This document shows positions 13,360 through 24,681 of a stretch of DNA of 64,000 bases, in pieces; positions within the stretch are counted from its first letter, which is position 1, and each line of letters opens with the position of its first letter. The notes beneath the pieces are model-generated. The model made no database searches. It was given only the letters and a program-made list of their open reading frames with translations, and was not told the origin of the DNA. This DNA is from Diprion similis (Eukaryota > Arthropoda > Insecta > Hymenoptera > Diprionidae). The translations under genes were made by a program, and so were the position numbers. The stretch lies in the NCBI RefSeq assembly GCF_021155765.1, contig NC_060112.1, positions 11,842,001 through 11,906,000 on the forward strand, given 5' to 3'.

Positions 13360-14797
13360 CTAGAGCAAGGATTGCTCGAGCATTATTTTTTCAAACCCAT
13401 TCGGTGGCGGGTATGCAAAATCATCCAATATTATATCTAAAATAGCTCCGTCGTCGACTGAAAAGGAAAATTTTCGATAGTCATTACAATTTACAATCGA
13501 AAATGTAGAAAAAAATTGTGGTTCCAAATTATCCATGTCCTTAAATCATTTAAATATTAATATAAGAGACCCAAACTTCATATCTTACCATAGAGGATGG
13601 GGTATATGGTTACTTTTATTCCCATGATGGGAACATCTAGCAGCTTTCCATTCAAATAGAAGTTCAATTCTATATGATCATATGAAATCCCCTGCAATAA
13701 ATGTACGAACAATTATTAACATTTTTAATTTTAAGTTACCGTGGTAGCTAATACTGATTTCATATAACAATGGTAGGTAAAATATATAACTAACAATTAT
13801 GTCACCCTCCTGAGCGATGTTCTGGACCTTGTGCAGTTCTTCTGAATTATGACGTATTATACCATCAGAATTCAAAGCCCAACTTTCCTGATCACTTCCC
13901 CCTACGGCGGTATTTAGTTCGGTAGAACGCGTTGCTAAACCAACTGCCCAAACTCCGCCTTGCTGGATTTTCACCTCAAAGTAACTTTTACTTTGTGCCA
14001 AAGGTGCATTTGTCAAAGCTGCACCTCGTCCGCATACTCTCAGACCATTCTTTACAATCACAACCTCGTGACCTATAGTGAAAATATAATTCATTAAAGA
14101 AGTATGTAGAACAAAATTGTTTGCAATTTTTCAACATTCCTTGGAAATTTGGTCGTATATCTACATATTTTGTTACATTAATATGTCGAAAAAAATTCAT
14201 ATTTTATCACTCTTCAAATCTTCTGATTCAAACATAAAATCACGTACTCTAGGAATTGAATCAAATTGAGAATTTCCAAACTTACAGCATTGTGGTTTCA
14301 AATACATTAATTTTGAAGGAAAATTAATTTTTGCCAATCTGTGCAATTTCAGATTATCCCGTTAATGTTACTTTATTTCAAATTACTTACACGACCTGAA
14401 GTAATACATTACTTTTAACATTCCCTATCACGTTCCAATATTATTCAAAACTCAATATATGAAATGAAAGTATGAATGACAAAAAATTTTTCGCCATCAC
14501 ATTTTGTATCAGAAATTTCAAATTTGCAACCGAACTTATGTTATGGGAAAAATATTAATGATATTGTGAAATCTTGAGGTTATGGTCGTCGCAAGATACA
14601 GTTCATTGTTTTGAAAACGATGGACAGCTATGGTAAATTTTTCGGCACAATTTAAAAGAGATGATCAATTGAGAAGAGAGGAAAAAGAAATTACCCATAT
14701 GAGAAGTGTCTAGGGCGATAGGGTTCGGTTCCCTTTTTGGCATTTGCGTTGTCGACAGGCCGAGGCCGTCGAAGCAGTTTCTCAAGCAGCAAAACAT
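13360..14797 (-). CDS. SPRYD7: SPRY domain-containing protein 7
   Basis: Four exons on the minus strand: 14797-14695, 14072-13795, 13691-13589 and 13457-13360; the join is 194 codons with TAG (193 aa), against about 196 aa in vertebrates. All introns are GT..AG and the phases agree. The protein is a small, nearly bare SPRY/B30.2 beta-sandwich, and no enzymatic role is known for the family. Exon 1 encodes a Cys-rich N terminus (MFCCLRNCFDG) and the family motif LDTSHMG. Exon 2 gives VVIVKNG, then KSYFEVKIQQGGVWAVGLAT. Exon 3 gives GISYDHIELNFYLNGK, the classic end of a SPRY core. Exon 4 encodes a DDGAILD block and the C terminus ending IMLEQSLL. The N-terminal Cys cluster could be acylated (inference). 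Downstream in the same orientation from RpL35A; convergent with Hs6st. Confidence 0.92.
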
Positions 14798-15140
14798 CGT
14801 CTCATTCAGTTACAATTATCCTATCTAAACTTCAAAATTCATTATCTCACCGCGCCACACTTTCGTCCACGAAATCGGCACACACTACGCGCAAACAGTT
14901 CGTACCTGTCCGGCCTGTCCGGCAACACACAAATTTACACGTATCTTTTGATTTAAATATCACGGAGCAGACGGCATCTCGCCCGTATTACGATGATGAC
15001 AGATCGTAGAATTGGACGCGCCGCCGCTTCGTTTCATCAAGCTATATAGGTATGTAGATAGAGTAGGAAATAACGGAAGATATAGGCTCTCATACATACA
15101 TCCATACAAGTGTAGGTGTTAAGGAAGAAGATATAAAAGT

Positions 15141-15165
15141 CCTCTCTCACTCTCTCTCTCTCTCT
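15141..15165. repeat. (CT)n microsatellite
   Basis: Nearly perfect CT dinucleotides on the plus strand, (GA)n on the minus strand. In insects GA tracts near promoters can bind GAGA-type factors; that role here is inference. Confidence 0.85.
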
Positions 15166-15193
15166 AATGACGCATGTATGTAGTTTCATTTAC

Positions 15194-15205
15194 TGCGCAT
15201 GCGCG
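15194..15205. promoter_or_regulatory. NRF-1 / Ewg-type palindromic site
   Basis: TGCGCATGCGCG matches the NRF-1 consensus YGCGCATGCGCR in all 12 positions. It lies about 400 bp upstream of the SPRYD7 start codon in an AT-rich genome where such a GC palindrome is unlikely by chance. NRF-1 sites are typical of housekeeping promoters; assignment to SPRYD7 is inferred from position. Confidence 0.55.
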
Positions 15206-15938
15206 AGTAGAAAGAGAAAGGACACATACACAACGGTCTTATCTATGTTTCAGTTGGTCTTGGGTCTGTTTCTCTTTCTACAGGCAGGTCAGTTCAGAGT
15301 CGCCGAAAGCTCGGTTCATTCCGTTCTCGCTACCGGCGCTGATCATTGCCGAAATTGACGATGAATGAACGCTTGCGTGAGATTTGAAAACAGATTTCTG
15401 GGTGATGTTTGTGCGGAGCGGCCGTGTGTGCATAGATTCATTTCTCTGTGAATGGACATAGGCACCGTTTACTGGTGTTAAATCAATACTTGTTACGGTA
15501 ATAATCGTCAAGTGTTTACCGATTCGCGACAATGTGTAAATAATTGAAATTCTCCATCTGTTTAAACAATTGCTAGGGTATCAGGCCAACTAAACATTGT
15601 TTTTAATGACGTTTTTGAACGCTGATTTGCGTCATGGGGAATGTTGTTGGATTGGTTACCTTCATTTCTTAACCGCGATTAGTAATTTTATTGCTTACAG
15701 ATTAATTTTCTAGTCGATGCAACTTGGGACAAAAAATACGCAAGACGAATAGAGGATAAATAGTTCATGAATGCTTCTACAATACGTTTCACTTTTTTTT
15801 TAGTTAGGAGGAAATTTAGTTTTTGCACCATACAATGAATACCGAAGGGAGAAAGTTCATCAAATTCCCAAATTGACTTTTTACATGCAGTAGAATTTTT
15901 TGAGGATGTAAAATGCACATTTTGGTACCAAAATGGAT

Positions 15939-15948
15939 TTTATTTATT
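15939..15948 (-). terminator. poly(A) signal of RpL35A
   Basis: Two overlapping AATAAA hexamers on the minus strand, 24-33 nt past the stop codon, giving the very short 3' UTR usual in ribosomal protein genes. Confidence 0.65.
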
Positions 15949-15971
15949 TGTTTATATTGTACAGAAGATTT

Positions 15972-17527
15972 TTACACTCGGCTTGGGTACAGCATCTGGA
16001 ATAAAATTAAAGAGTTCAGTTTACGGACATGTCATTAAAGAAAATCTTAATGTTTTATGAATATTAAAGAAAATAATTTTATAGATTAAAAACACAAGAC
16101 ACATAATTAAAACGAATAGAATCGCATTTGAAAATGAGCCAATGCTCCAAAAAAGTTTCTCACAATTTTGACAAAAATTACCCACAAATTTTGAACATTT
16201 TTTCAAAGCATTGCTAAGTAACTTTTTGATCATTGGGATTTAAATGTTGTCGATGTGTGGAAAATTTCATTCATCTTTGGAGCTTTTGCGATATTATAGT
16301 ACATATACGTACAATCCTAATGCGGTGTCCCATGGCCTTAGCAGGTAAATTCCTCTTGAACTTGGCGCGAACAGATCCGCTAGTTCCATGGGGACGAGTA
16401 ACCTTTCCCCAAATAGCACGCACCTTAGACTTCTTGGTTGTTTTGCCGGGAACAGGGGTCTTGTTCTTGGCCTGAAAACGATCATGATTTGTGATAACTT
16501 TGAATTAAACTGCTGCCACGTGAGCTCACACGTCATTATTCAATAAACTAATTTATTAGTAATTCTCATATATTTTTCGTTTCTTAATTTTATTTATTAA
16601 CACGTTTTTCTAAATTGTGGCAAATTAAATTAAGTGACAGTGCCATAAGAATATATACTGTGTTGTGATAAAGTAATACGTTGTGAAATGGAGCTCATTT
16701 GGAAGATACACTTGGGGATCGTAGATGGAGGTAAGAATAATTTTACAAGCTTTATAAACCATGTTTATCTTTTGTAATAACCATGCAGATTAAAATCAAA
16801 ATTTCTGAAATTTTATCATAACAAATCAAGATTTTGTAATAATATCGTTGAACAAGATTAAACTCAAGTTTCCAATTCGAAAAGTTATGCTAAATTTAAA
16901 TTACTTATGCACTACAAGACACGTTGTGTATCATTAATGTGTCGAACAAAAATGGATAATTACTACACACGACAAATTTGATTGACTCTGACAACTTTTT
17001 CGACTAAGTTTTTCTAATGCAAATATGGATCTGAATTTAAGGAATTGAAGCTTCGAAGCAGATTTTGAAACAACATAGCTATAGTATCAGTTCCTCTATG
17101 TCATTTTAATAATTGAATTTACATTCAGACTGATCATAATATCAACATTATGTGATAGAAAGTTTCAGTCACACAAATCGATTTTTGGTTAAGAATGTAC
17201 ACAAGGTAGGCAGTTTCATATTCCAAAGTTGCGGAATTCTTGAAGAATAGAGTAAGAGTTAACGAGTCTATTTACCTTGTATACATAGACACAACGTTTA
17301 CCGACGTAGAAATCTGAATCAGGCTTGACACGAGCGCCTTCGATTCTCAGTAGAGCCGTGTGTTCATGTTGGTTACGGAGTCCACGCCTGTAGCCAGTGA
17401 AAATAGCTTTGGCATAGAGACGTCCATGCCTCTTGAAGGGTCGCTTTTTAAGAGGGACTGGTTCAGCAGCCTTCTCCTTTGGCTTTTTTGCCACTTTGGG
17501 CTTTGCTTTTGCTGCTGCGTCTGCCAT
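15972..17527 (-). CDS. RpL35A: ribosomal protein L35a (eL33)
   Basis: Three coding exons on the minus strand: 17527-17276, 16471-16313 and a 24-nt last exon 15995-15972 encoding MLYPSRV and TAA; the join is 145 codons (144 aa). eL33 is a component of the 60S subunit. The conserved core runs from [26 protein letters not shown] (residues 35-60) through [25 protein letters not shown] and [15 protein letters not shown] to the invariant LYPSR end. Residues 1-34 are a Lys/Ala/Pro-rich extension of the kind seen on several insect ribosomal proteins and absent from the 110-aa vertebrate protein. The ATG lies two bases after a TTTTTACAG-type acceptor, so a noncoding first exon is expected upstream. 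The last exon was placed by phase and the conserved C terminus. Same strand as SPRYD7 and ADHFE1. Confidence 0.95.
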
Positions 17528-18111
17528 ATCTGTAAAAACGTAAAAATGTTATCCACTGAAAGCAGGACTACGACTTTGTACTCTTTTTTCCTCTACATTA
17601 ACGTCGGATGGAAGATTTCGAACAGTTGTATTTTGTCAAGTGATCATAAACGTCCAACATCGGATGATCGAAACAGACGCGATACGAAGATGTATTATAT
17701 ATTTCTTAAAAACGAGGATCTAACAAGTTCGAAGACAGAACTTTTAGGTTAGGCAACCAGCATCGGCTTCTACAGACGTGTGGAGACAAGTTTTCAGTTT
17801 GTCGCAATGAATTTGCTTGAAAAGTGAATTTAATCGAATACAAAAGATCATGTCACTCTCAGTTATCGACAGTATTTATTGTTAAAATAAGCAACATGCT
17901 TTTGTTGTCAACTGTGGCGTTTGATCATACGAGACAGCCCGGAATTATCCGTTTCAATCCACCCGAAATATGTGAAATTTAAACCAGCTTACGATCGAAA
18001 GAAACTACGAAGAAGCTTATTCACGAATTCTCACTTATATTTCAAATATTTTACATCTAGTTAAGATTATTTTTAACGTTAAATATGGGAGTTAGGAGGT
18101 GCGGAACGTAC

Positions 18112-18135
18112 CGGATGTGTAACGCGGATAAAAAG
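18112..18135 (-). promoter_or_regulatory. candidate noncoding first exon / TOP start of RpL35A
   Basis: On the minus strand a pyrimidine run TTTCTTTTTATCC (about 18138-18126) resembles a 5'-TOP initiator. It is followed by a donor-like CCG/GTACGT with GT at 18111-18110. This would give a short noncoding exon joined to the acceptor just before the RpL35A ATG. The placement is inferred from TOP-like sequence and a plausible donor only. Confidence 0.3.
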
Positions 18136-18796
18136 AAACAGGAAGTCAGATCCCTCTGGTGGTGTAATTTTACAATGCAGCCAGCTACGTGAACCAACGT
18201 TCTTTTTTACCGACAGTTCAGAAACATTTATCATGCGGCTATTCGAATTAGTGGCGCGAATACGATGCTGGATTTGTTTACGATTTTATTTTCGATTCAT
18301 TCTCAACTGGACAAGCTCCCGTTTATCATGATCTTCAATTACACCGGGCGTGAAAAATATCTTATCATCATTACAGCAATCGGACCATGTAAGGCTTAAT
18401 CAAAAGCCAAAGAATTAGAAAACTTGTACAGCGTTGTGATAGGGCACATAAAATATGGCGTCAAAAACATAGATTGTAGTGTGAAAACAATAATTATTCT
18501 TGATGAAAAATATTCTATCGAATGTAATTATTCCGATTTTCTTGATTTCATTCTTAAAAAATTTATTACTCAGGTTTTATTGTGAATTTGTAGGATGCGT
18601 TATGATCTTTGTTGAATTTTCATGGTTTAGCATTTACATGTATTTCAAATAATTTAAAACAATTTCGCAGAGGGTATATCTTTGGCAGTTTCTAAATGTT
18701 TTTAAAAACGACAGTAATGAAGTATAATCCGTCTTTCATGATGATATACGACAAAATCCATTGGCGAGAACATAATATTTTGAAAATATAAAATAT

Positions 18797-18806
18797 TTTA
18801 TTTATT
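18797..18806 (-). terminator. poly(A) signal of ADHFE1
   Basis: Two overlapping AATAAA hexamers on the minus strand, 82-91 nt beyond the ADHFE1 stop codon. Confidence 0.5.
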
Positions 18807-18887
18807 CACAAAATATAACAGCCGAATGATTCCATTTTAACAATTTATACATCGTATTATTTACAAGTATCCGCGACGAATTTGTGA

Positions 18888-21800
18888 TTAATATATCTTG
18901 AACGAATTTTCGAACAGTTGAGCCAAGTCTTCTTCCGATTGTTCACGGGGTGCCAATTTCGTGATGCGATGCTATAACAAAAAAAAAATCAGCCGTGTTA
19001 TATTCATTGTTTCATTGCTACATTGCATTATCCTAAAATACTAAATCCGTTTTATAGCTTTCGTGCATTGTACCTGGTAGTGGACATATATATTACCTCA
19101 AAGATAAAAGTAATTCATGCAAATTGGTCAATAAAATTTCCTTCAGGCATAACATCGAAATTATCAGAAAGTGCATTTCGCTGTTTAAAATTTTCAGGTC
19201 TTTTGGCCGAAAACATGCTCTGCAAAAATTTTATCCAACGATAGTTGTATCTCACTTTTCTGCAATAATTACCTGGGGTAGCGTGCCTTGCACCATTCTC
19301 GGTATATCGTCTTTGAGAAACCCGAGTTCCTCGAGTCCGTTTTCGACTTTCATGACTCGCATATACTCTCGCACCGTATCTGCAAGTATTTGACCAGCAT
19401 CCTCCTTTTTCGCATTCGTTACGTCAGTTCCCAAGAGTTGCGCGGCCTCCAAGTGCCTGTCTGGACAAGATTTTCCGGTGAACGCGAATACTGCTGGGGC
19501 GGAAATTACGACCGAAAGACCATGCGGAATGATGGGATGATCTTTGGTGTATCCCTGTGAATAATATAATATATTAACAAGGACATGTGTGCATTCTGAA
19601 TCTTTGAATTGATGATTTCAAGAAGAACGAAATTTTATTGTTACACTTATTGAAACGCTATGACAATCTAATCATTTAACGTGAGAAGATTGTTATATCT
19701 CTTTAATTACAGAATTCAATGAGTATAATTGTTAGCTGTTAATCTATACAATTGAAAATAAGGTTCGTCATTAATTGAGCTTGAATCTTCATTCATACCA
19801 TTGATATTGTTCGGAATTTTTTAAAATTAGGGTTTTGTCCTACAAAGAGAAACGAATGGTAGAATGATTGCATGACTGGAAATTTCAACTGCGGTTAGAG
19901 AATGTTTTGGATACATCAATCGATTCCTTACATCAAAATAAGCATTTCAATAAAATTATGAAAGAAGAAAATGATAATATGGAAACTTTTGGAAGGCATA
20001 TGATCCGAAGTTTTTCAAAAACCTTTCACTATTAACAATTTTAAATTATTTCCACAATTAGCGAAATGGGAATGACAAATATTTATCAAATATTTTCCAT
20101 TGACAAAAATACGTTGCACTAGTCTTGTAGAAATTATTTTCTCATCTTCACCCTGATTCGTTTAAACCGACCACTAGCTGACTAAAATCATTAACCTTTA
20201 TGAAACTTTGACCAAACATGCAAATATCGGTCGGTTTACCTCTGGCTGAAATTTCCGAACATTGCCACTGATGGCGTACGACAATCCATGGCAAAGGTGA
20301 ACTCCGGCATTGCCAAACCCTACGCCAGCCATGGTGCTAGCCAAGTGCATACTGCTCCTGGCTTCGACGTCGTCCGGGTTGTAAACGGCCCTCTTGAAGT
20401 ACTTCTGCATGACCTGAAGGGCGTAGCGAGCCCAGACGTCACTGACGGGATTTTGGCCCTGATAAGCGGGCCTGAGAATGGGATTGGTGGGACAGGGCGT
20501 TCGTTCGGTGTAATGAATCGCGGTGAAAGACTCAAGAGCGTGGCAGAGGACGTCGAATCCGGAGTAGGCGCAGACCCGTTCAGGCAAGGTCAGGGTGTGC
20601 AGGGGGTCGATCATCCCCAAGGTCGGTCTTATGGCTCTGTTCGCAATTCCCGTCTTGGCCTTGAGCGGTCTGTAATCAAAGATTGAGACGCCGGTGGTCT
20701 CGGACCCGGTACCGGATGTCGTTGGTACTGCAATCAGGGGCTTCAGGGTCACCCGAACCGGGTTCCCCTTGCCGATCGGCGCGTTCACGTAGTCCAGAAA
20801 CTCGGCTTCTGGGTCTGAGGCGTAGAGATTGGCAGCCTTGCATGTATCGATTACCGATCCACCACCGACCGCGATGTACGCGTCGTACTTCCCCGCCTTA
20901 GCGAATTTCGTCGCGTCCTGGATACTCTCCTCGGTTGGTTCCACTCTAACCTTGTCATAGAGGTCGAAACTTACACCGTGCTTCGCCAGACTGTCCAGCG
21001 CAGCTTTCACTGGCGACAGGCTGATCAAGTTCGAGTCCGTCATCAGGCACACCCGCTTTGCACCTAGGTTTTGCATGTCCATTCCGAGCTCTCGCGTCAC
21101 TCCGAGACCGTATCTTATCGTCGAACAGGCCATCTGTAATCATTTTCAAACTTCCCAAGGTGCTATTCTTCGATTCTCTACAGGATGTTGAAATTTCGTG
21201 TTGGAAGTAAAATGGAATGTCAATTTCTTGAAATGGTATACATATAACAGGGGGGGTATGTTAATTAAACGATCTTCCTGAAGAGTATACCTAATCATGC
21301 ATGCAAATCCAAGAGAACATCCGAAGCCTGATCAGTTAGAAAATAAATAACAAAATGATTGATCTTGATATTTGCTCCTTATATAGAGCAGTACATACAC
21401 ACCTCAAACGCGTATTCCTTCGAAGGAGCAGTTGTGGAAGCCGTGCTCTGGAGACTTCCATGGTTGTGTTGTACTCCATATCCTCCTGGGTTTGCATGAG
21501 CGGGGCACTTGCATCTGTGCAAAACATTTGACAATGATTAGAACTATGCTTAAGTACTCTAGTGGAAATCAGTGCTTCTCGTAGCACCCATCCCTTTACT
21601 GTATTTACGTATATAACGAAGTGCCTGACATATGCCTGATCATTCAAAGTTGGTTAATACATATGTATTATCCGATGACTCGAGCACTTGCGTAACTCAT
21701 GTATGTTTAACATCACGTCATTACAGTCAGTGACCAGCCATATCTGTTTATTATGCGGCAGTAACTCGACTTATGCGCTACTCGGCTCACTAAAACTTTA

Positions 21801-24681
21801 TTCTTACTAACATCTACAATTGAACTGCATAATCGTTCGGTGGACACTAATGTCAGCTATATCGTATATTGAGAAGCCATTTTTTGAAAACTGTTTTTGA
21901 AATGCGTAATCGTAGTTGCAAACGTAACCGTAGTCCAAAACTTTGCAGCATGCAGAATGCATATTGGACTCGGTAGCAATGGATGTAGGTATTGAGAATT
22001 TCTTGGATAATGTCATCTTTTTCATAAACGAGGGGGGAGGGGGGGGGGGGGGGGGAGTCATTACCAAATGACCCTTGGAAGATGTCATCGTTACAAAAAC
22101 TGAAGCGTTACTAAAAATTTCAGACGCTTCTACTGGTACATAATTTTTTTATCGTCGAATTCTAATTTAAAAACGATATCTTTGAGCACTAATGCAATCA
22201 TGCATACGTGATTTTTCAAGCTTTACCTTATCAGGCATTCGGACTGATTAGAGCATATCAAGTTAATTTTTCAACGATTCCGTATACTTGGAACTCCATG
22301 TGAAATACTGATTGGGGGGCTGGTATGGCGTGTATCAAAGCATTATAAACGTCACGTACATGCCTGTGTACGTTAAATAACAATCACGGCCTCGAATAAG
22401 TCCATTCTGGCATTTGAATATAATATGTACTGAGGCTCATGTGTTGGAGAAGCCACCTTAACTATGATAAAGTGCCCAAGATACTATTAGTATAAGAGAA
22501 TCTTTATTAATTCATATCTCCTAAACTATTCGTGATGAGTGTAAACAGTATAGGATCTTTTTTACACAATAGCTATATCTTAGGGAAAAAAATAGTCGCA
22601 TTGAAAAATCTTTTAAAATTGAAACTTTGGATTTTTCAAAGTGTATATCCTCCCACAATTTTCAAAATTTTTAGCCGAAATTTGGTGCTCAGACACTGTT
22701 TATTCTTCCGAACAGTCGATCCTTTCAGATTCTTGATATCTTGTTTCGGGTCGTGTGTACAAAATCGACCAGGGTCAAATAATTTTTTTCTCGTCGAGAG
22801 CTTTAGGTATGTTTTTTGAAACCCGAAACAGTATTCAGAAAAAAATTTACAGCCATCTGTGATCTATAGTTCTGGTAGCTACTTTGGTCGATGAACCCCC
22901 CCCCCCAGTAGACTGGTAAACGAGTGAATTTTTTTTTAAACTAAAAACATTATCACGTAGTATAAAATTATAAGTCTTAAAGTCATAAAGTCTTGTCTAA
23001 AATAATGCGATTTATTATGAACGGTTGACCGAAAGAGCAATAACTCCTAGACGTAGAAAAGTCTTATTGGTGCAAGACGAATGAACTGTCCATAGATAAA
23101 GGTTGTATCCTATCGGGTTACAGGGTCAGTGTGCCAAAAATGTTGCAAGTTAAAGTTTTACTCGAATTACATGCTTTGCATTTTGGCATAGTCGATATGA
23201 AAATGCTTGTACGGTCTTATGTGTGGTGGCCGTCACTAGATCGAGAAATAAAAGAAATAAGCGAATCATGTAAGGAGTGCATTGGCTTGAGAAAAAAGCC
23301 ACAACGAGTTTTTTCGACCCCTTGGCCCTGGCCTGATTAATTTTGGTTACGCATACATAGTGATTTTCTAGGTCCTTTTTACGGGAAAAATGTACTTACT
23401 AGTAGTCGATGCACATGCAAAGTGGTCAGAGATTTTCTACATGGGTAATAACACCAAAGTTGAGAAAGTAATTAATAAATTCAAGGAATCGTTCGCTCGT
23501 TACGGGCTTCCGTTACACTTAGTGACTGATAATGGAACGCAATTTACGAATGCGGAATTCAATGAATTTGTTTAAAAATGTGGACTTAAGCATAGTTTTT
23601 CACCGCTCTACAACCCTGCGACTAACGGGGCCGCTGAAAATTTTGGAGGGATATTCAAGAATAAAGTTGAAAAAATAGTTAAGTCAGGTAAAACTGTAGA
23701 ACAGGCTATAAATTTATTCCTGTTTGATCGTAGAACAATTGAACATTGTACTACTTGGCCGTACCCCGGCGTATTTGGTTTATAAGAAAGAAATTCGTAC
23801 GAGATTTAACCTACTAAAACCTGAAACAGCTGCAGTGATAGAAGAAAAACAGTTCAAACAAGCTTCAAAATGCCATGCTAGAAGAGATTTTCTTTTTAAC
23901 GAACGTATCGTAGAGAGGCAAAAATTGTACGGAAGTTATCTCCCGTTACTTATTTGGTTGACATTGCGCCCAATGTAATTAAAAAGCGGCATATAAATCA
24001 GATTGTGAAGTTAAATAAGCGGCAAAATATATCTGATCACGTAAATGAACGTGAATGTGATGAAAATACGAATGGCTTACACGCCGAAGAGAGAGATTGA
24101 AGGTTTGACGCACCACAATCTTTTGAAATTAAGGAAATTGTAGTGTATCGAATGTATACAATCAAGTATGCGAGTAATGTGCGATATATGGTACGTGTAG
24201 CCCTCAGTTTGCCGTGTGGTTTCAGCCAACCTAGAGCTAGTCTTATGCCTACGTCATATATGTATTCAATGCTAATAAATATAATACTTAAACTGTATAG
24301 CGTGCTCGTTACTAAACATAGACATTACAATTAAAATAACCAACAATGTGACTAAAGACTGACGTGTTTTGATTTTGTCAAACTAGGTATAATCCCGAAG
24401 TGGGGGATGAAGATGGAAGGAGTTGCGAAATAGCACGATGCGCAGCCGTTGGTATCGGGCAGTTTACACGGTAAGCTTCTACTGTATCTTCGAATACGCC
24501 TGAGATGTATGCATGCGTGGCTTACAAGATGCGAGTGAGCATACGACAGGTGGTACAAAATAAAATGACCAGCGTCGACTTGTCAGTGGTTCTACACTCC
24601 TCAGGAACGATTTTATACGATAACTTACGATTGAGAAGAGATGACTTGCAATAGATCCACGACGCGCCTTCTTCGCAGCAT
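18888..24681 (-). CDS. ADHFE1: hydroxyacid-oxoacid transhydrogenase, mitochondrial
   Basis: Five exons on the minus strand: 24681-24629, 21514-21403, 21133-20240, 19554-19273 and 18971-18888; the join is 475 codons (474 aa; about 467 in human). The enzyme is a type III iron-dependent alcohol dehydrogenase that oxidises 4-hydroxybutyrate to succinic semialdehyde while reducing 2-oxoglutarate to D-2-hydroxyglutarate in mitochondria. Visible motifs: the basic N terminus [12 protein letters not shown] (presequence), [15 protein letters not shown] (145-159, cofactor loop), [12 protein letters not shown] (192-203), [11 protein letters not shown] (247-257; Asp and His of the metal site region) and [10 protein letters not shown] (332-341; two metal-site His). 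Exon 4 continues with [11 protein letters not shown] and exon 5 ends with [16 protein letters not shown] and a LFENSFKIY-like tail. Exon 1 was found by phase: it ends in two bases before GTAAGT and exon 2 begins with one, completing a Ser codon before CKCPAHA. Intron 1 (3.1 kb) contains a dead retroelement. Confidence 0.93.
22031..22056 (+). repeat. poly-G tract
   Basis: About 25 nt of almost uninterrupted G, with one A near its start. It could form G-quadruplexes; a length polymorphism is likely. A C-run lies at about 22897-22906. Confidence 0.85.
23040..24010 (+). mobile_element. degenerate Ty3/gypsy-type integrase fragment
   Basis: Relic of an LTR-retrotransposon pol gene, plus strand, inside ADHFE1 intron 1. 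Translations in three stretches resemble a Ty3/gypsy integrase. The N-terminal His/Cys zinc-binding segment with [11 protein letters not shown] and SCKECI lies at about 23160-23290. The core with the first Asp ([10 protein letters not shown]) and second Asp (VTDNGTQFT) lies at about 23390-23575. The catalytic Glu context ([13 protein letters not shown]) lies at about 23610-23650, and downstream sequence with a TPAYLVY block at about 23765-23785. The frame is broken by in-frame stops at about 23338 and 23573 and by frame changes near 23385 and 23735, so it cannot make integrase. No gag, protease, reverse transcriptase or clear LTR was found next to it. Confidence 0.85.

Larger units (their letters stand above)
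14798..15938. promoter_or_regulatory. SPRYD7 promoter region / RpL35A 3' flank
   Basis: About 1.1 kb between the SPRYD7 start and the RpL35A 3' end. It is CpG-richer at 14860-15020 and 15180-15440, which fits a promoter for the minus-strand SPRYD7. It includes a CT-rich microsatellite and a consensus NRF-1-type site. A plus-strand open frame near 15167-15358 is not supported as a gene. Confidence 0.5.
21515..24628 (-). other. ADHFE1 intron 1
   Basis: Long first intron with a GTAAGT donor at 24628 and an AG acceptor at 21516-21515. It holds a Ty3/gypsy-type integrase relic (about 23040-24010, opposite strand) and a long G-run at 22031-22055. The rest is AT-rich with nothing recognisable. Confidence 0.75.

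Noticed and set aside
15167-15368. Plus-strand frame with a hydrophobic stretch (LVLGLFLFLQAG)
   Set aside because: It looks like a signal peptide but the frame is short, has no continuation, and lies in the SPRYD7 promoter interval; no family resemblance.
20288-20901. Plus-strand frames of up to 132 codons opposite ADHFE1 exon 3
   Set aside because: Antisense to a strongly conserved exon; open only because that exon is GC-richer.
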